Origin: Phoronis australis | Lineage: Eukaryota; Phoronida; Phoronidae | Length of the DNA: 64,000 bases | Assembly (NCBI GenBank): GCA_002633005.1 | Contig: NMRA01000031.1 | Coordinates: 124,001-188,000 of the forward strand | Reading direction: 5' to 3' | In this document: positions 62,437 to 64,000 of the stretch, in pieces | Layout: each line of letters begins with the position of its first letter | Numbering within the stretch: the first letter of the stretch is position 1 | Made by a program: the position numbers and the translations under genes | Notes under the pieces: model-generated | The model's input: only the letters and a program-made list of their open reading frames with translations | The model's database searches: none | What the model was told of the DNA's origin: nothing

Positions 62437-63309
62437 GTAGGTTGTTTACACTTTTTGTTCAGTACCTTGTTTACATTTGTTGTAGGAATCGACTCTGCCT
62501 TGTTTTGGGTAAAAACATTTTCATGTTTGGCCATTGCTTCAAACAGTTATCCCCTTGTTAAGGTTAGTTTCCAATGATCCAATTTTCAAAGCATTATGTC
62601 AAACTTTGTTCATTTTTTTCAGTTTAGGGGTTTGCACGTTTGTATCAGTTCAATGCGGTTATTCATGACCAATTTGGCACCCATTCAGTGGAGAAAGCTG
62701 GTTCCCAAAATGCGGGTCCCCTGTAAGTGTCCGTCGCCATATCTAGAGCGTTTTTTTTTTAATTTTCTTTTTCATCAAATACATTTTACAAACGTGAAAA
62801 TGAAGAGAAAACATTCATAAGCACATACATATACACATGCACACTTGTGGTGAGGCTCATTTACAACTCAAAATAAACTGCTTTGGTATAAAAGTACCAT
62901 TGGGCCCGTCTGGTATTAAAGTCGTTGAGTTTTAGAATATTGTGAAATAAATATTTTTCAATTTTGAAATACTCAGACTTCACTTTTAAAGTAAGTCAAA
63001 TTGGGAGTCGAATTTTTAAGATGCTGGCAATAGATATGAAATTTTCCTAGGCATACAGTTAGATATCTTGTCCTTCAATCTCCCCAAAAATGTATCTAAA
63101 TTTGAATAATCTATAACGAGTTCCTGGTTTTGTTTATGATCCAGTCATGAACTGAAATCCCAAAAGACCATGTAAAATCAGTTCCAATACAATGTAATGT
63201 TGTACGCAGTTTTTTTAGACAAATGTTACTCTTTGCATATTATTGCCAGGGCATGTAGTTTTTCTACACGGTTGTTAGTTGCTTGGTATAACTGCACTGA
63301 AGCTACTAA
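62437..63309. other. STT3B intron 6, left part
   Basis: No exon or repeat was recognised before the transposon. Confidence 0.5.
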
Positions 63310-63880
63310 GGGCTGTTCCAGCAAAATCTGTGTGGGAGGGGGGGGGAGGCAACTAAAATAAAAATTTATGGGTGGTTGCGTTTGATTTAAATTCAAAATG
63401 GCTGGTGGTCGTACTTCAAAAACTAAAAATTTACAGGTCGTTGCTGTTTCATTCGGCCATAAATGTTTGATGGTGGGTAATTTTAGTAAATTTTATAAAC
63501 AATCCGCACAGAATCAAAAATTGAAACAAAAATGCAACTTGCAAAAAGCTCCGACTTTTTCACTCCCTCTGATCTCCTCATCGGCATGCCCATAACACCA
63601 TTTAACCACAGGTGCTCGAATTTCTCGATGGCTAATAACCACATATAAGAAACATATGTTTTCTTAGTAATGAATAACGTTAGTGTTGATGGAGGAACAG
63701 ATAAACTCAAGCGCCTGTGCAGTCAACCACAAGAACAAAAAAAAAATTACGGGTGGTTGCATTTCAAACTTATAAAAAATTATGGGTGGTAGGCTGAAGA
63801 AATAAATGAAAAATACGGGTGGTGGGTGCGAAAAAAAGGTGTCTTCCCCCCCTCCCATACAGATTTTACTGGAACAGCCC
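63310..63880. mobile_element. 571-bp PIF/Harbinger-like MITE
   Basis: The ends begin GGGCTGTTCCAG and finish CTGGAACAGCCC, with inverted similarity over about 35-40 bases (continuing AAAATCTGTRTGGGAGGGGG). Both sides carry TAA (63307-63309 and 63881-63883), the 3-bp TWA-type duplication of PIF/Harbinger. The interior repeats acgggtggt/atgggtggt words. It has no transposase and sits in STT3B intron 6. Confidence 0.82.
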
Positions 63881-64000
63881 TAAGATGACTTGTTACTCCA
63901 CTGTGCCAGTAACGTCGCAACTAGAGCTAATTTACCAAGACACACAGTGAAACAAAACGTTTGTATAAAATGTTTCATGGATCCTGGAAAGTTTTGAGCT

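Noticed and set aside
62395-62577. 60-codon frame starting inside STT3B exon 6
   Set aside because: It is exon 6 read through its donor into the intron; the real exon stops at 62436.

Overview
This is a piece of an animal nuclear genome: long introns with GT-AG splice sites, Kozak-type starts, metazoan-style transposons and degenerate TTAGGG-type repeats. It is AT-rich and contains runs of N. Gene content and repeat types suit a marine invertebrate, possibly a deuterostome (cephalochordate or hemichordate), but I cannot fix the species. Only two host genes can be reconstructed with good support, plus one exon fragment at the left edge. Exons were joined by eye from splice sites and frame, because most are too short to show up as long open frames.

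Layout: 1-104 is a partial exon resembling MOV10-type RNA helicases. 1134-4752 is the 3' part of a Ty3/gypsy retrotransposon on the minus strand, cut by an 843-base gap (4753-5595). 5596-16100 is a transposon-rich stretch with no intact gene. It holds a Penelope-type GIY-YIG relic, a palindrome-rich array, a hAT-like MITE, a decayed CR1-like reverse transcriptase with a nested foldback element, a telomere-like array, a second non-LTR relic, a tRNA-like sequence, Ig-like exon relics and a degenerate tandem array.

19535-45748 (minus) is a complete PPM/PP2C-type protein phosphatase gene. It has six confident coding exons (742 codons plus stop) whose five junctions all agree in phase, and a probable extra 5' exon. 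Its first intron after the large N-terminal exon is about 18 kb. It contains a 2.24-kb tandem duplication broken by a single N, which looks like two alleles placed side by side by the assembler. I know no vertebrate gene name for this protein.

45749-52229 is the space between two divergent genes. 52230 to beyond 64000 (plus) is the 5' part of STT3B, a catalytic subunit of oligosaccharyltransferase. Six exons encoding 212 residues lie in the window and the rest lies past the right edge.

The two host genes share no evident pathway: one is a predicted Ser/Thr phosphatase, the other works in ER N-glycosylation. The main novelty candidates are the architecture of the phosphatase and a rich set of small inverted-repeat transposons with visible target-site duplications, several of them inside introns of the two genes.
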